A stretch of DNA of 64,000 nucleotides, from NCBI GenBank assembly GCA_003512825.1, contig DOOI01000213.1:9164-73163 (forward strand), written 5' to 3'. Of this stretch, positions 9,081 through 17,450 are shown piece after piece. Position 1 is the first letter of the stretch; every line of letters starts with the position of its first letter. The position numbers were made by a program, and so were the translations under genes. The notes beneath the pieces were generated by a model that did no database searches, was not told the DNA's origin, and was given only the letters and a program-made list of their open reading frames with translations. This DNA comes from Paracoccaceae bacterium (lineage in GTDB: Bacteria > Pseudomonadota > Alphaproteobacteria > Rhodobacterales > Rhodobacteraceae).

Positions 9081-10061
9081 ATGGCGCTTCCAAAACAATT
9101 GCAAGGGTTGCGGCTGCCTGTGGTAGGTTCGCCGCTCTTCATCATTTCAAATCCGGACTTGGTGATTGCTCAGTGTAAGGCTGGCATCGTTGGGTCGTTT
9201 CCCGCGCTCAATGCACGTGAGACCGATGGCGAGCCACCCTTGCTGGACGCTTGGCTCAAGCGGATCACTGAAGAATTGGATGCGTATAACCAAGCCAATC
9301 CTGATACGCCTGCCGCGCCTTATGCTGTTAATCAGATCGTGCATCGTTCTAACGCTCGGCTAGAGCGGGATCTGGAAATTTGTCATCGCTGGAATGTGCC
9401 AATCTGGATCACCTCGCTCGGTGCGCGCGTGGAGGTCAATCAAGCCGCGCATGCCTGCGGGGGGATCACCTTGCATGACATCATCAACAACACCTTTGCC
9501 AAAAAAGCGATCGAGAAGGGCGCAGATGGCCTTATTGCGGTTGCGGCTGGCGCGGGCGGGCATGCTGGTGCTCAGTCGCCTTTGGCGCTGATCTCAGAGA
9601 TCCGCGATTGGTTTGACGGCCCATTGTTGCTGTCTGGAGCGATCAGCACTGGACGCTCTATTCTTGCGGCTCAAGCCATGGGCGCGGATCTGGCCTATAT
9701 TGGCTCTCCGTTCATTGCGACAAACGAAGCCAATGCGGTCCCGGATTACAAAGACATGATCGTCTCTTCGGGGGCTGAGGATATTGTCTATTCCAACCTC
9801 TTCACCGGAGTGCACGGAAACTATCTCAAGCCTTCTATCGCCAAGGCCGGGCTAGACCCGAACAATCTTGAACAATCCGATCCGACAAAGATGGATTTTG
9901 GGGCGAACCGACAAAAGCCAAAATCGTGGAAAGAGATCTGGGGCGCAGGGCAGGGCATTGGATCTGTGAAATCTGTTGCGCCTACCGCTGATTTGGTGGC
10001 GCGCCTAGCGCGCGAGTATAGTGCTGCAAAACAAGCGTTTCAGAGCGTCGTTAATGGGTGA
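9081..10061 (+). CDS. Nitronate monooxygenase / 2-nitropropane dioxygenase family flavoprotein
   Basis: This 326-aa TIM-barrel FMN protein starts LPVVGSPLFIIS, a typical NMO-family opening, and carries AGGHAGAQSPLAL near residue 160, the FMN/active-site loop of the family. Members oxidise nitronates or act as enoyl reductases in fatty-acid metabolism. In a beta-oxidation operon the second role, or handling of a side product, is more likely, but this is inference. The ATG at 9081 is preferred over a TTG one codon earlier. Its 3' end overlaps the histidine phosphatase gene by 8 bases. Confidence 0.8.
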   Translation: MALPKQLQGLRLPVVGSPLFIISNPDLVIAQCKAGIVGSFPALNARETDGEPPLLDAWLKRITEELDAYNQANPDTPAAPYAVNQIVHRSNARLERDLEICHRWNVPIWITSLGARVEVNQAAHACGGITLHDIINNTFAKKAIEKGADGLIAVAAGAGGHAGAQSPLALISEIRDWFDGPLLLSGAISTGRSILAAQAMGADLAYIGSPFIATNEANAVPDYKDMIVSSGAEDIVYSNLFTGVHGNYLKPSIAKAGLDPNNLEQSDPTKMDFGANRQKPKSWKEIWGAGQGIGSVKSVAPTADLVARLAREYSAAKQAFQSVVNG

Positions 10062-10716
10062 ACTCTGGCTCATCCGCCACGCGCAAGCCAGTTTTGGCGC
10101 AGCCGATTATGACAAGCTATCAGAGCTTGGCCATGAACAATCGTGCGCTTTGGGCGCGGCATTGAAAACCTTTGGCTTGATGCCGGACGCAGTCTTTATC
10201 GGCGCACAGCGCCGTCACCGCGAAACGTGGGAAGGCATCAATGTCGCCCTTGGGCTGACGGCGTCTCCAGAAGTCTTGCCGGGCTTTAACGAGTTTGACT
10301 TCAAGGGCCTTCTTGAGGCTCGTTATGCTGGCAAAGAGCGCCCGGAGGCACTTCATAGTGATCGCCGAACACATTTCAAAATGCTTCGGGAAACGGTGTT
10401 GGAATGGCAGAAAGATGAAATCATTTCGCCTCCAGAGCGTTTTGCTGATTTTTCCAACCGTGTGCGCGCTGCCCGTGCCCTCGCGGCTCAAGGTGGCGCG
10501 CGTGTGATGGTGGTGTCCTCCGGTGGGGCCATTGGGCAAAGTGTGGCAGAGGTGATGGCGGCGCCCGCCGATGCAATGATCCGCTTGCAGCTGCAAATCA
10601 AGAACTGCTCGATCTCCCGGATTATCGTTGGCAGTTCGGGCGGTGAACACCTGTCAACTTTTAACGAAACGCCACATATCGACGCCGCAAATTCGCGGTT
10701 TTTGACTTATAGCTGA
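10054..10716 (+). CDS. Histidine phosphatase family protein
   Basis: This 220-aa protein opens with LIRHAQASFG, which contains the RH(A/G) phosphohistidine motif of the phosphoglycerate-mutase-like phosphatases. VVSSGGAIGQS near residue 155 supplies the second-histidine region, where the usual HGG is replaced by SGG. That change could alter or weaken catalysis. It overlaps the flavoprotein gene by 8 bases and precedes a phosphotransferase gene. A phosphatase next to a kinase in a beta-oxidation operon suggests a phosphorylated intermediate or a proofreading function, but the substrate is unknown. Confidence 0.8.
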   Translation: MGELWLIRHAQASFGAADYDKLSELGHEQSCALGAALKTFGLMPDAVFIGAQRRHRETWEGINVALGLTASPEVLPGFNEFDFKGLLEARYAGKERPEALHSDRRTHFKMLRETVLEWQKDEIISPPERFADFSNRVRAARALAAQGGARVMVVSSGGAIGQSVAEVMAAPADAMIRLQLQIKNCSISRIIVGSSGGEHLSTFNETPHIDAANSRFLTYS

Positions 10717-10728
10717 GGGGAACGCGCC

Positions 10729-11763
10729 ATGAATAATGCTGCCGCCCAATTCGACACCGATGCCGTCGCACGCTGGCTCTCTGAGCATATGGAGGGCTTT
10801 AAAGGCCCGTTAACAGCCGAAAAATTCGCGGGTGGGCAGTCAAATCCGACCTTTCGTTTGAACACTCAAACGGGATCTTACGTGCTGCGTCGCAAGCCGC
10901 CGGGGCAACTTCTAAAATCGGCGCATGCTGTGGATCGGGAGTTTCGGGTGCAAAAGGCGCTCTGGAAGTCCGATGTGCCAGTCGCGCAAATGCATGTGCT
11001 TTGCGACGATGAAAACGTGATCGGGTCCATGTTTTACGTCATGGAAGAGGTGCGGGGGCGAAACTTTGGCGAGCCGACGCTAGATGCTTTGGCAACAGAT
11101 GATCGCCATGCGATTTTTGTCGAGATGAACCGTGTCTTGGCCGCGATCCATGATGTTGATCTTGTTGCGAAAGGACTGGCCGACTACGGGCCAGAGGGCA
11201 ATTATTACGAGCGCCAAGTTGGTCGTTGGACGAAACAGTATCGTGCCAGCGAGACACAAATGATTGAGCCGATGGAGCACCTGATCGCGTGGTTGTCGGC
11301 CAATATGCCCGCCGAAGATGGGCAACGCACATTGGTTCATGGCGATTTCCGTATCGACAACATGCTGTTTGCTCAGGACGCGCCGCGCTGTGCCGCCGTT
11401 TTGGATTGGGAGTTATCAACGACGGGCCATCCCTTCGCTGATCTTGGTGCGGTCATTATGCAATGGGGCATGCCGCCCGGAAGCGAAGGGCGCGGTCTGG
11501 CTGGGATTGATCGCAAGGCTGAAGGTTTGATGGCTGACCAAGAATTCATTGATCTTTATTGCAAGAGACGCGGCCTTGCGGGCATCGACCGTTTCGGATT
11601 TTACCTTGCGTTCAATTATTTCCGGATGGGGGCGATCATTCAGGGTGTGTACAAACGCGCGCTCGACGGGAATGCCTCCAATCCAGAACGCGCCAAGCGA
11701 TTGGGCGGTTTCGTGGGCTCCTTTGCCGAAGCGGGTCTGATTGCCGCAAGGGGCGTTGGATGA
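10729..11763 (+). CDS. APH-family phosphotransferase resembling the kinase domain of ACAD10/ACAD11 and LvaA
   Basis: This 344-aa protein has the aminoglycoside-phosphotransferase/choline-kinase fold. It shows the catalytic loop VHGDFRIDNMLF near residue 203 and the metal-binding VLDWELSTTGHPFADLG near residue 223. The N-terminal FAGGQSNPTFRL and KPPGQLLKSAHAVDREF match the APH-like domain fused to acyl-CoA dehydrogenase in human ACAD10/11. In that family, and in LvaA of Pseudomonas putida levulinate catabolism, the kinase phosphorylates the 4-hydroxyl of a 4-hydroxyacyl-CoA. Here it sits beside acyl-CoA dehydrogenases, which fits such a role. It is very unlikely to be an antibiotic-resistance enzyme. 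Confidence 0.85.
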   Translation: MNNAAAQFDTDAVARWLSEHMEGFKGPLTAEKFAGGQSNPTFRLNTQTGSYVLRRKPPGQLLKSAHAVDREFRVQKALWKSDVPVAQMHVLCDDENVIGSMFYVMEEVRGRNFGEPTLDALATDDRHAIFVEMNRVLAAIHDVDLVAKGLADYGPEGNYYERQVGRWTKQYRASETQMIEPMEHLIAWLSANMPAEDGQRTLVHGDFRIDNMLFAQDAPRCAAVLDWELSTTGHPFADLGAVIMQWGMPPGSEGRGLAGIDRKAEGLMADQEFIDLYCKRRGLAGIDRFGFYLAFNYFRMGAIIQGVYKRALDGNASNPERAKRLGGFVGSFAEAGLIAARGVG

Positions 11764-12161
11764 CTCAGTCGGACGTGAAAGAAGCCCCCTATCCTTGGCA
11801 AGAAACTCTTGGATTTGATGTCACCGATTGGGGCCCGGACTTTGCTGAAGTGACTGTTAAGATTGAGCACAAACACGCCAATCGCTACGGCATTCCACAT
11901 GGCGGCGTCTTAGCTTCAATTCTCGATACGGCGATGGGTTTTGCGGGCTGCTATACTGGTGATCCTGCAAAGCCACAGATGGCGATGACATTGAATCTGA
12001 GCGTTAATTACCTGTCGGTGGCCAAGGGCACGCGCCTTATTGCTTCCGGCAAGCGTACCGGTGGCGGCGCAAAAACGTTTTTTGCCGAAGGGCGCATTAC
12101 GGATGACGAAGGAACATTGGTTGCAACAGCAACAGGCGTGTTTCGTTACCGCGGAAAATAA
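11760..12161 (+). CDS. PaaI-type hot-dog thioesterase
   Basis: This 133-aa hot-dog thioesterase has NRYGIPHGGVLASILDTAMG near residue 40, the catalytic HGG...D region of the PaaI/ComA family. It probably hydrolyses dead-end or accumulating CoA thioesters of the pathway and so recycles CoA. ATG at 11760 overlaps the kinase stop by 4 bases, so the two are translationally coupled. A longer upstream extension of the frame lies wholly inside the kinase gene and is not used. Confidence 0.85.
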   Translation: MTQSDVKEAPYPWQETLGFDVTDWGPDFAEVTVKIEHKHANRYGIPHGGVLASILDTAMGFAGCYTGDPAKPQMAMTLNLSVNYLSVAKGTRLIASGKRTGGGAKTFFAEGRITDDEGTLVATATGVFRYRGK

Positions 12162-12179
12162 CTGAAGTAGGGGAAGAAC

Positions 12180-13223
12180 ATGAGCACTGAAATGCAGCGT
12201 ATCGTCTTGGTCAGTCGACCAACAGGCGCACCCACACCGGAAAACTTCCGTTTGGAAGCCGCGCCGATCCCAACCCCGGCGGAAGGGGAAATCCTTGTAC
12301 GCGTTACGGCCATGTCGCTTGATCCCTATATGCGGGGGCGTATGGATGATGCGAAATCTTATGCCCAGCCCGTGCCCCTAGGTGGAACGATGGAAGGTGG
12401 CTCTGTAGGTCAAGTGATTGCCTCCAACAGCCCCTACTTCAAAGAAGGCGATTGGGCGTTTGGCATGTTTGGTTGGGCAACGCATGCGTCAATCGATGCG
12501 AAAATGTGCCGTAAACTCGATCCAAAACAAGCACCAGTCAATGCCGCGCTTGGGGTTTTGGGCATGCCAGGATTTACAGGCTGGTTCGGTCTGATGGAAT
12601 ATGGCCGCCCCAAAGCCGGAGAAACACTCGTTGTTGCCGCTGCAACAGGTCCTGTCGGATCGATGGTCGGGCAGGTTGCCAAGTCAATGGGCCTACGGGT
12701 TGTCGGCATCGCGGGTGGGGCGGACAAGTGCAAAATGGCCGTCGAAGAGTTTGGCTTTGACGCGTGCCTCGACCACCGCGCCTATGAGGATGCCAAGAGC
12801 CTACGCTTGGCACTGAAAGACGCCTGCCCAAAAGGTGTCGATATCTACTTCGAGAACGTTGCGGGCAAGGTTTTGGATGCGGTGCTCCCCTTGATGAATG
12901 TAGGTGGTCGTATCCCGGTTTGCGGTATGATCTCTTGGTACAATGAAGGTGGCCTCGGTCTGAACGCCGGGGGCGAAAAGGATCAGCTGCCAAAGCTCTG
13001 GCGCACGATTCTCGTCAATCGTCTGCATGTGCATGGGTTCATCATTTCCGACCATTGGGCGCGATTCGGAGATTTTCTTGGCGCTGTTGGCCCGATGCTG
13101 GCCTCTGGTCAGGTCAAATATGTCGAAGATATCGCCGAGGGTCTTGCCGCTGCGCCAGCAGCGTTCATCGGTCTGTTGCAGGGAAAAAATCGCGGCAAGC
13201 AGATTGTAAAAGTCGCGGATTGA
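12180..13223 (+). CDS. NADP-dependent MDR oxidoreductase (CurA / prostaglandin-reductase-like)
   Basis: This 347-aa zinc-independent MDR protein opens with residues resembling the leukotriene B4 dehydrogenase/CurA family (SLDPYMRGRM near residue 45). It has the nucleotide-binding stretch VVAAATGPVGSMVGQVAK near residue 150. Such enzymes reduce the double bond of enones with NADPH. It is the last gene of the catabolic operon, followed by a strong terminator. Its probable job is reduction of an unsaturated intermediate, complementary to the divergent quinone-oxidoreductase homologue at the other end of the cluster. Confidence 0.86.
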   Translation: MSTEMQRIVLVSRPTGAPTPENFRLEAAPIPTPAEGEILVRVTAMSLDPYMRGRMDDAKSYAQPVPLGGTMEGGSVGQVIASNSPYFKEGDWAFGMFGWATHASIDAKMCRKLDPKQAPVNAALGVLGMPGFTGWFGLMEYGRPKAGETLVVAAATGPVGSMVGQVAKSMGLRVVGIAGGADKCKMAVEEFGFDACLDHRAYEDAKSLRLALKDACPKGVDIYFENVAGKVLDAVLPLMNVGGRIPVCGMISWYNEGGLGLNAGGEKDQLPKLWRTILVNRLHVHGFIISDHWARFGDFLGAVGPMLASGQVKYVEDIAEGLAAAPAAFIGLLQGKNRGKQIVKVAD

Positions 13224-13286
13224 TCCCACCACAAGCCTGCAAAGTCAGGCTCTTGCATGGAAGACCCATGTGAGCGGAGACGGACA

Positions 13287-13311
13287 GGGGGGGCAAGCGC
13301 CCCCCCTTTTT
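13287..13311 (+). terminator. Intrinsic terminator of the catabolic operon
   Basis: Seven G residues and seven C residues form a perfect stem around a 6-base loop, followed by five T residues. It ends the operon and insulates it from the riboswitch about 90 bases downstream. Confidence 0.85.
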
Positions 13312-13398
13312 GCTTGCGGCTCCCATTGGTCGTTTCCAGCATTGAGGGCGACGCATCCCGCATTGCGTCTTGAAAGCGTCCAGAGTAATCAGAAAGGG

Positions 13399-13583
13399 CT
13401 TCGGTTCCGGCGTCACCGCGCCGGATGAAAAGGGAACCGGGTGAAGGCGCAAGCCCAACTCCCGGACTGCCCCCGCAACTGTAAGCGGCGAGTGATGTCG
13501 GCATATGCCACTGGTCCCCTCGTGAGAGCGGATTGGGAAGGCCCGGCAAAGCATCGACCCGCAAGTCAGGAGACCTGCCGAAG
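13399..13583 (+). promoter_or_regulatory. Cobalamin riboswitch
   Basis: Conserved elements of the B12 riboswitch appear in order: GATGAAAAGGGAAC (13424-13437), GGTGAAGGCGCAAGCC, GCCCCCGCAACTGTAAGCGG (about 13469-13488), CCACTGG, GGGAAGGC, and the B12 box GTCAGGAGACCTGCC (13565-13579). The closing stem CTTCGG (13399-13404) pairs with CCGAAG (13578-13583). It precedes a TonB-dependent receptor and corrinoid transport genes. It is therefore expected to shut the operon down when adenosylcobalamin is plentiful. Confidence 0.96.
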
Positions 13584-13670
13584 TGATCACCTTGTCCGTG
13601 CGCGGGGCGCGCTGCGGGCTGCGGGTTTTCCGTAGAGGTGACGACCTTCACCGTCTGCGGAGGGCCACCT

Positions 13671-13727
13671 GTCCTCTGTCTGACCATTCTTGATGCTCAT
13701 GGCCCCCGAAATAGGGGCACAGAGGAC
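13671..13727 (+). promoter_or_regulatory. Probable RBS-sequestering hairpin, expression platform of the riboswitch
   Basis: GTCCTCTGT (13671-13679) is perfectly complementary to ACAGAGGAC (13719-13727), which contains the receptor gene's ribosome-binding site, 3 bases before its ATG. A smaller hairpin GCCCC/GGGGC (13702-13718) nests in the loop. This would allow control at translation initiation. No T-run terminator is visible between the aptamer and the start codon. The ligand-dependent switching partner was not worked out. Confidence 0.6.
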
Positions 13728-13730
13728 GAT

Positions 13731-15686
13731 ATGAAACTATACGTTACCGCCAGTATTCTGGCGCTTTCCATTGGCACATCCGCATCTGCCCAAGATGCGT
13801 TTCAGTTGGGTCAGATCACGCTCTTTACCAACCAAACAGCTATCTCGACCGCCCGGACCGGTGCGAGTGTAGACGTGGTGGAAAGCTCTGATCTCAACAA
13901 GGCTGCTGACATACGATTGGTCGATTACCTTGCGAGTTTGCCCGGTGTTTCCGCAACGACTGCTGGCGGTGTTGGTGGAACAGGTACTCTGCGCGTGCGG
14001 GGACTGGGAGGGCAATATCTGGCCGTACGGATTGACGGGCTGGACGTGACGGATGCCTCACAAACCCAGACATTGTTCGACTGGGGGACACTCACTCTCA
14101 GCAATGTTTCGCGGATTGAATTGCTCAAGGGCAGCCAATCTGCTGCCTATGGGGCAAATGCCGTTGGCGGCGTAATCAACATCACAACGTTGGGCGCGTC
14201 AAAAGAAGGCACGAGCGGCGCTGCCTCTCTTGAATTCGGTAGCTTCGGGACTGTCCAAACTGCCTTGTCGTTGGGATTAAAGGCCGATCGTCTTGAGTTG
14301 GCGCTGGGTATCAATGGCCTTCGAACGGACGGTTTTTCATCCCTCGCAGTCGGCACGGAAGCGGATGGCGCGCAGTCCGGGCAGCTGACTTTTGCCGCTT
14401 CGTATCAAGTTGCGGACGATTTGAAGATTGGGCTCTCCACTTCCATAAAATCCAGTGATTCAGAATATGACCCGCAATTCTACGCGGATCCGACCCTCTC
14501 TTTCTCTATTCCGCGCGGTGATGGCGCGACGTTTGACGAACGTGCCGTTGCCAAAGAGCGCGGAGTTCGAATTTTTGCGGAACTGCAAACTGGCGCTGTG
14601 CGCCACGAATTTTCTGTGTCTCGCTTTTTTAGCCAGCGTGATTTTCTGGGCACCGAAACCCGGTTGATCGAAGATTACCCTCCGCCCAACTTTACCGCCG
14701 TTGTCGTTGGAAACTACACTGCGGGCGATGGCAATTTCGAAAGCCAGCGCGACGCTGTGGACTATTCTGGCGAATGGGCCGTAAGCGAAAGCACGCAGAT
14801 TAACTTTGGGGCGCAATGGAAGCGCGAAGGCTTTGGTGCGACCGAGTCGGTCATCACTACGGTCCCCCCTGCCTTTACCATTTTGAACACATCACAAGAC
14901 GTGACATTAGGGGCCGTTTTTGGCGAGGTTCTTTACGCGCCAAATGAAGACGTCGACCTCGCCTTTGCGCTTCGTCGTGATGATCATTCTGTGTTTGGCG
15001 GCAAGACGACGGGGCGCTTTGGGCTGGCGTGGCGACTGCGCGAAGATATCATTTTGCGATCCAGTTTCTCTACAGGCTTCCGGGCACCATCGCTTTATGA
15101 ACTTTACAGCCAAACATATGGCAATCCAGCTCTACAGCCTGAAAACAGCAGAAGTTTTGAGCTAGGCCTTGAAAAACGCTATGGTGAGTCTGGATTTGTT
15201 AAGGCCACCATATTTGCCACCGAAGTCAGTAATCGCATCGATTATGACTTTAATACCAATACCTATCAGCAGGCTTTGGGGAAAACCAATCTGAAGGGCT
15301 TGGAGCTGTCGGGTCGCGCCGCCTTGAGCGAAACCGTGTCCTTCTTCGGAAATTACACGTTGACCGACGCGATCAGCGCAAATGGCACTGCTTTGGTCCG
15401 AGTGCCACGTCATGATTTACAATTGGGGGTTTCTGCTGATTTCTCCACGCGTCTTTCGGGGCAGGTTTCGCTGAATTACGTCAAAGACCGCTTCGATGGT
15501 TGGCAAGGGGCTCCGGTTGCGGTGCCGGATTACACCGTTGTCAATCTGGGCATGGCCTACGATCTTTCTGACAGTGTTGAGGCCTACTTCCGAGTAGAAA
15601 ACCTCTTCAATGAACAATATCAGTCAGTGCAAAATTATAACTCCTCTGGCCGGGCGGCCTATTTCGGTGTCCGCGCGTCGTTTTAA
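13731..15686 (+). CDS. btuB: TonB-dependent corrinoid receptor (BtuB-like)
   Basis: This 651-aa outer-membrane receptor has a signal peptide (MKLYVTASILALSIGTSASA). A plug domain covers about residues 40-150 (RLVDYLASLPGV, RGLGGQYLAVRIDG, ELLKGSQSAAYGANAVGGVI), followed by a 22-strand-type barrel. The GFRAPSLYELY motif and a C-terminal phenylalanine (RASF) are typical of these receptors. A cobalamin riboswitch lies upstream and BtuFCD-like genes downstream, so it probably imports cobalamin or cobinamide. The ATG at 13731 follows GAGGACGAT. Energy would come from the TonB/ExbBD genes in the same operon. Confidence 0.92.
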   Translation: MKLYVTASILALSIGTSASAQDAFQLGQITLFTNQTAISTARTGASVDVVESSDLNKAADIRLVDYLASLPGVSATTAGGVGGTGTLRVRGLGGQYLAVRIDGLDVTDASQTQTLFDWGTLTLSNVSRIELLKGSQSAAYGANAVGGVINITTLGASKEGTSGAASLEFGSFGTVQTALSLGLKADRLELALGINGLRTDGFSSLAVGTEADGAQSGQLTFAASYQVADDLKIGLSTSIKSSDSEYDPQFYADPTLSFSIPRGDGATFDERAVAKERGVRIFAELQTGAVRHEFSVSRFFSQRDFLGTETRLIEDYPPPNFTAVVVGNYTAGDGNFESQRDAVDYSGEWAVSESTQINFGAQWKREGFGATESVITTVPPAFTILNTSQDVTLGAVFGEVLYAPNEDVDLAFALRRDDHSVFGGKTTGRFGLAWRLREDIILRSSFSTGFRAPSLYELYSQTYGNPALQPENSRSFELGLEKRYGESGFVKATIFATEVSNRIDYDFNTNTYQQALGKTNLKGLELSGRAALSETVSFFGNYTLTDAISANGTALVRVPRHDLQLGVSADFSTRLSGQVSLNYVKDRFDGWQGAPVAVPDYTVVNLGMAYDLSDSVEAYFRVENLFNEQYQSVQNYNSSGRAAYFGVRASF

Positions 15687-16494
15687 TCTCTGCGCTGTGG
15701 CTCTTGCGCTTGTGGGAGCCACCAACGCCCTGGCGGATACGCCGGGGCGGGTGGTATCGATCAATCTTTGTACCGATGAATTGGCACTACTTCTGGCCGC
15801 ACCGGGGCAGATTTTGTCGGTGTCCAAACTCTCCGCTGATCCCGCTTATGATGTCGACGTGCCCGATGGTGTGGCGATTAACGGCGGGATGGCGGAAGAG
15901 GTCCATGCGCTTTCGCCTGATCTCATTCTTGCGGGTGCGTATTCGGGGGGGGCGACTGTTGATATGCTCAAGCGTCTTGGGCACCCGGTTGAGGTGTTTC
16001 AGCCGGCTGCGTCGCTGAACGATATCCGCGCCAATCTGCGGCAGATGGGTGGGCTCTTGGGGCGCGCGGGCGCTGCGGAAACCGTAATCGCACAGTTCGA
16101 TGCCGATCTCGCGGCCTTGCAAGATAATGGCCCCCGTCCAAGGGCGGCGCTTTGGTTTGCCAATGGCTACGCTCCCGGGCCTGCTACTCTCGCGGGGCAA
16201 ATTCTCGATGCCGCGGGCTATGCCAACATCGCCGTTGAAGCCGGGATCTCTGGCACAGGCTTTTTGTCGCTTGAGGAGTTGGTTCTTCTCGACCCAGATG
16301 TGATCGTTACTGGCCAATCCTATCCTGGGTCATCACGCGCAGAAGACATCATGCGTCATCCTGTTGTGGCAGCCCTCAATGGAACGAAATCTGCACCTGT
16401 AACCGATCGTGATTGGGTCTGCGGCACGCCACGTATCTTGCGCGCCGTGAAGAGTTTGCGCGCAGCCCGTCTGTCAAGCGAGGGGCGTGGATGA
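15667..16494 (+). CDS. btuF: Corrinoid ABC transporter substrate-binding protein (BtuF-like)
   Basis: This 275-aa periplasmic binding protein of the BtuF/FhuD class has a signal-peptide-like start (RRFNLCAVALALVGATNALA). RVVSINLCTDELALLLA and EEVHALSPDLILAG follow, and the C-terminal lobe contains LEELVLLDPDVIV. The start is uncertain. I prefer the GTG at 15667 because it gives a normal signal peptide, but an ATG at 15610 in the same frame is possible and would overlap the receptor gene by 77 bases. It would capture cobalamin or cobinamide and pass it to the adjacent permease. Confidence 0.85.
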   Translation: MSARRFNLCAVALALVGATNALADTPGRVVSINLCTDELALLLAAPGQILSVSKLSADPAYDVDVPDGVAINGGMAEEVHALSPDLILAGAYSGGATVDMLKRLGHPVEVFQPAASLNDIRANLRQMGGLLGRAGAAETVIAQFDADLAALQDNGPRPRAALWFANGYAPGPATLAGQILDAAGYANIAVEAGISGTGFLSLEELVLLDPDVIVTGQSYPGSSRAEDIMRHPVVAALNGTKSAPVTDRDWVCGTPRILRAVKSLRAARLSSEGRG

Positions 16495-17450
16495 AACTGC
16501 ACCTGTCCCTTGCCGCGGTGGTCATTGCACTCTTTGCGCTTTCGCTCTCGGTGGGGCCTGCCGGGTTTGCTCGGCTTTGGCATATGAGTGGGCCGATGCC
16601 GCTCATTTTGTGGGAAATTCGCCTGCCGCGCGCTATTCTCGCGGTATTCATCGGTGCCGGATTGGGGCTCTCCGGTGCTGCGATGCAAGGGTATCTACGA
16701 AACCCAATGGCAGAACCGGGCATTTTGGGTGTGTCTGGGATGGCCGCTCTGGGTGCGGTTATCTCCATCCATTTTGGCCTTGCCGCACTCTGGCCATTGG
16801 CGCTGCCATTTGCAGCGTTGCTAGGCGCGGTTCTGGGTGTTGCGCTTATTCTTGCTCTGTCTGGGTCGCGCGGTGGGTCGGTGACGCTCATTCTTGCGGG
16901 TATAGCCATTTCGGCATTGGCCGGGGCGTTCACATCGCTTGTTCTTAATCTCGCTCCCAATCCATGGGCTGCAAACGAGATCGTTTTTTGGATGATGGGT
17001 TCGCTTGCCGATCGCTCTTGGCTGCATGTGGCACTCGCCTGCCCCTTTATCTTGATCGGTGCAGGGATTTTGCTGTCACAGGGGCGGGCCTTGGACGCGC
17101 TCACATTAGGCGAAGATGCCGCCGAAAGCCTCGGGTTGCGCCTTTCGCATGTTCGCTTGTGGCTTGTTTTGGGCACAGCGGCCGTGGTGGGGGCTGGGGT
17201 GGCCGTTGCAGGCGCTGTGGGGTTTGTCGGTCTGGTTGTGCCGCATCTCTTGCGCCCACTGGTAGCGGGGCGGCCTTCGGTGCTGTTGATTGCGTCTGCT
17301 TTGGGCGGTGCTGGCTTGGTTCTTGCCGCTGATGTCGCCGTGCGTGTTCTCTTGCCGACTGGCGATCTAAAGCTTGGTGTTTTGACGGCGCTCGTAGGCG
17401 CACCTCTCTTTTTGCATTTGATCTGGAAGATGCGGAGGGGCCAGATATGA
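16491..17450 (+). CDS. btuC: Corrinoid ABC transporter permease (FecCD/BtuC family)
   Basis: This 319-aa FecCD-family permease has about ten hydrophobic segments. Conserved blocks include LPRAILAVFIGAGLGLSGAA near residue 45, MAEPGILGVSGMA, and LGLRLSHVRL with GFVGLVVPHLLRPLV near residue 245, the ATPase coupling helix. It is the inner-membrane channel for the binding protein encoded just upstream. ATG at 16491 overlaps the previous stop by 4 bases, and its own stop overlaps the ATPase start, so the three subunits are translationally coupled. Confidence 0.92.
   Translation: MKLHLSLAAVVIALFALSLSVGPAGFARLWHMSGPMPLILWEIRLPRAILAVFIGAGLGLSGAAMQGYLRNPMAEPGILGVSGMAALGAVISIHFGLAALWPLALPFAALLGAVLGVALILALSGSRGGSVTLILAGIAISALAGAFTSLVLNLAPNPWAANEIVFWMMGSLADRSWLHVALACPFILIGAGILLSQGRALDALTLGEDAAESLGLRLSHVRLWLVLGTAAVVGAGVAVAGAVGFVGLVVPHLLRPLVAGRPSVLLIASALGGAGLVLAADVAVRVLLPTGDLKLGVLTALVGAPLFLHLIWKMRRGQI

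Noticed and set aside
10729-11763. Aminoglycoside resistance phosphotransferase
   Set aside because: The fold is shared, but the N-terminal signature and operon are those of the acyl-CoA metabolism branch.
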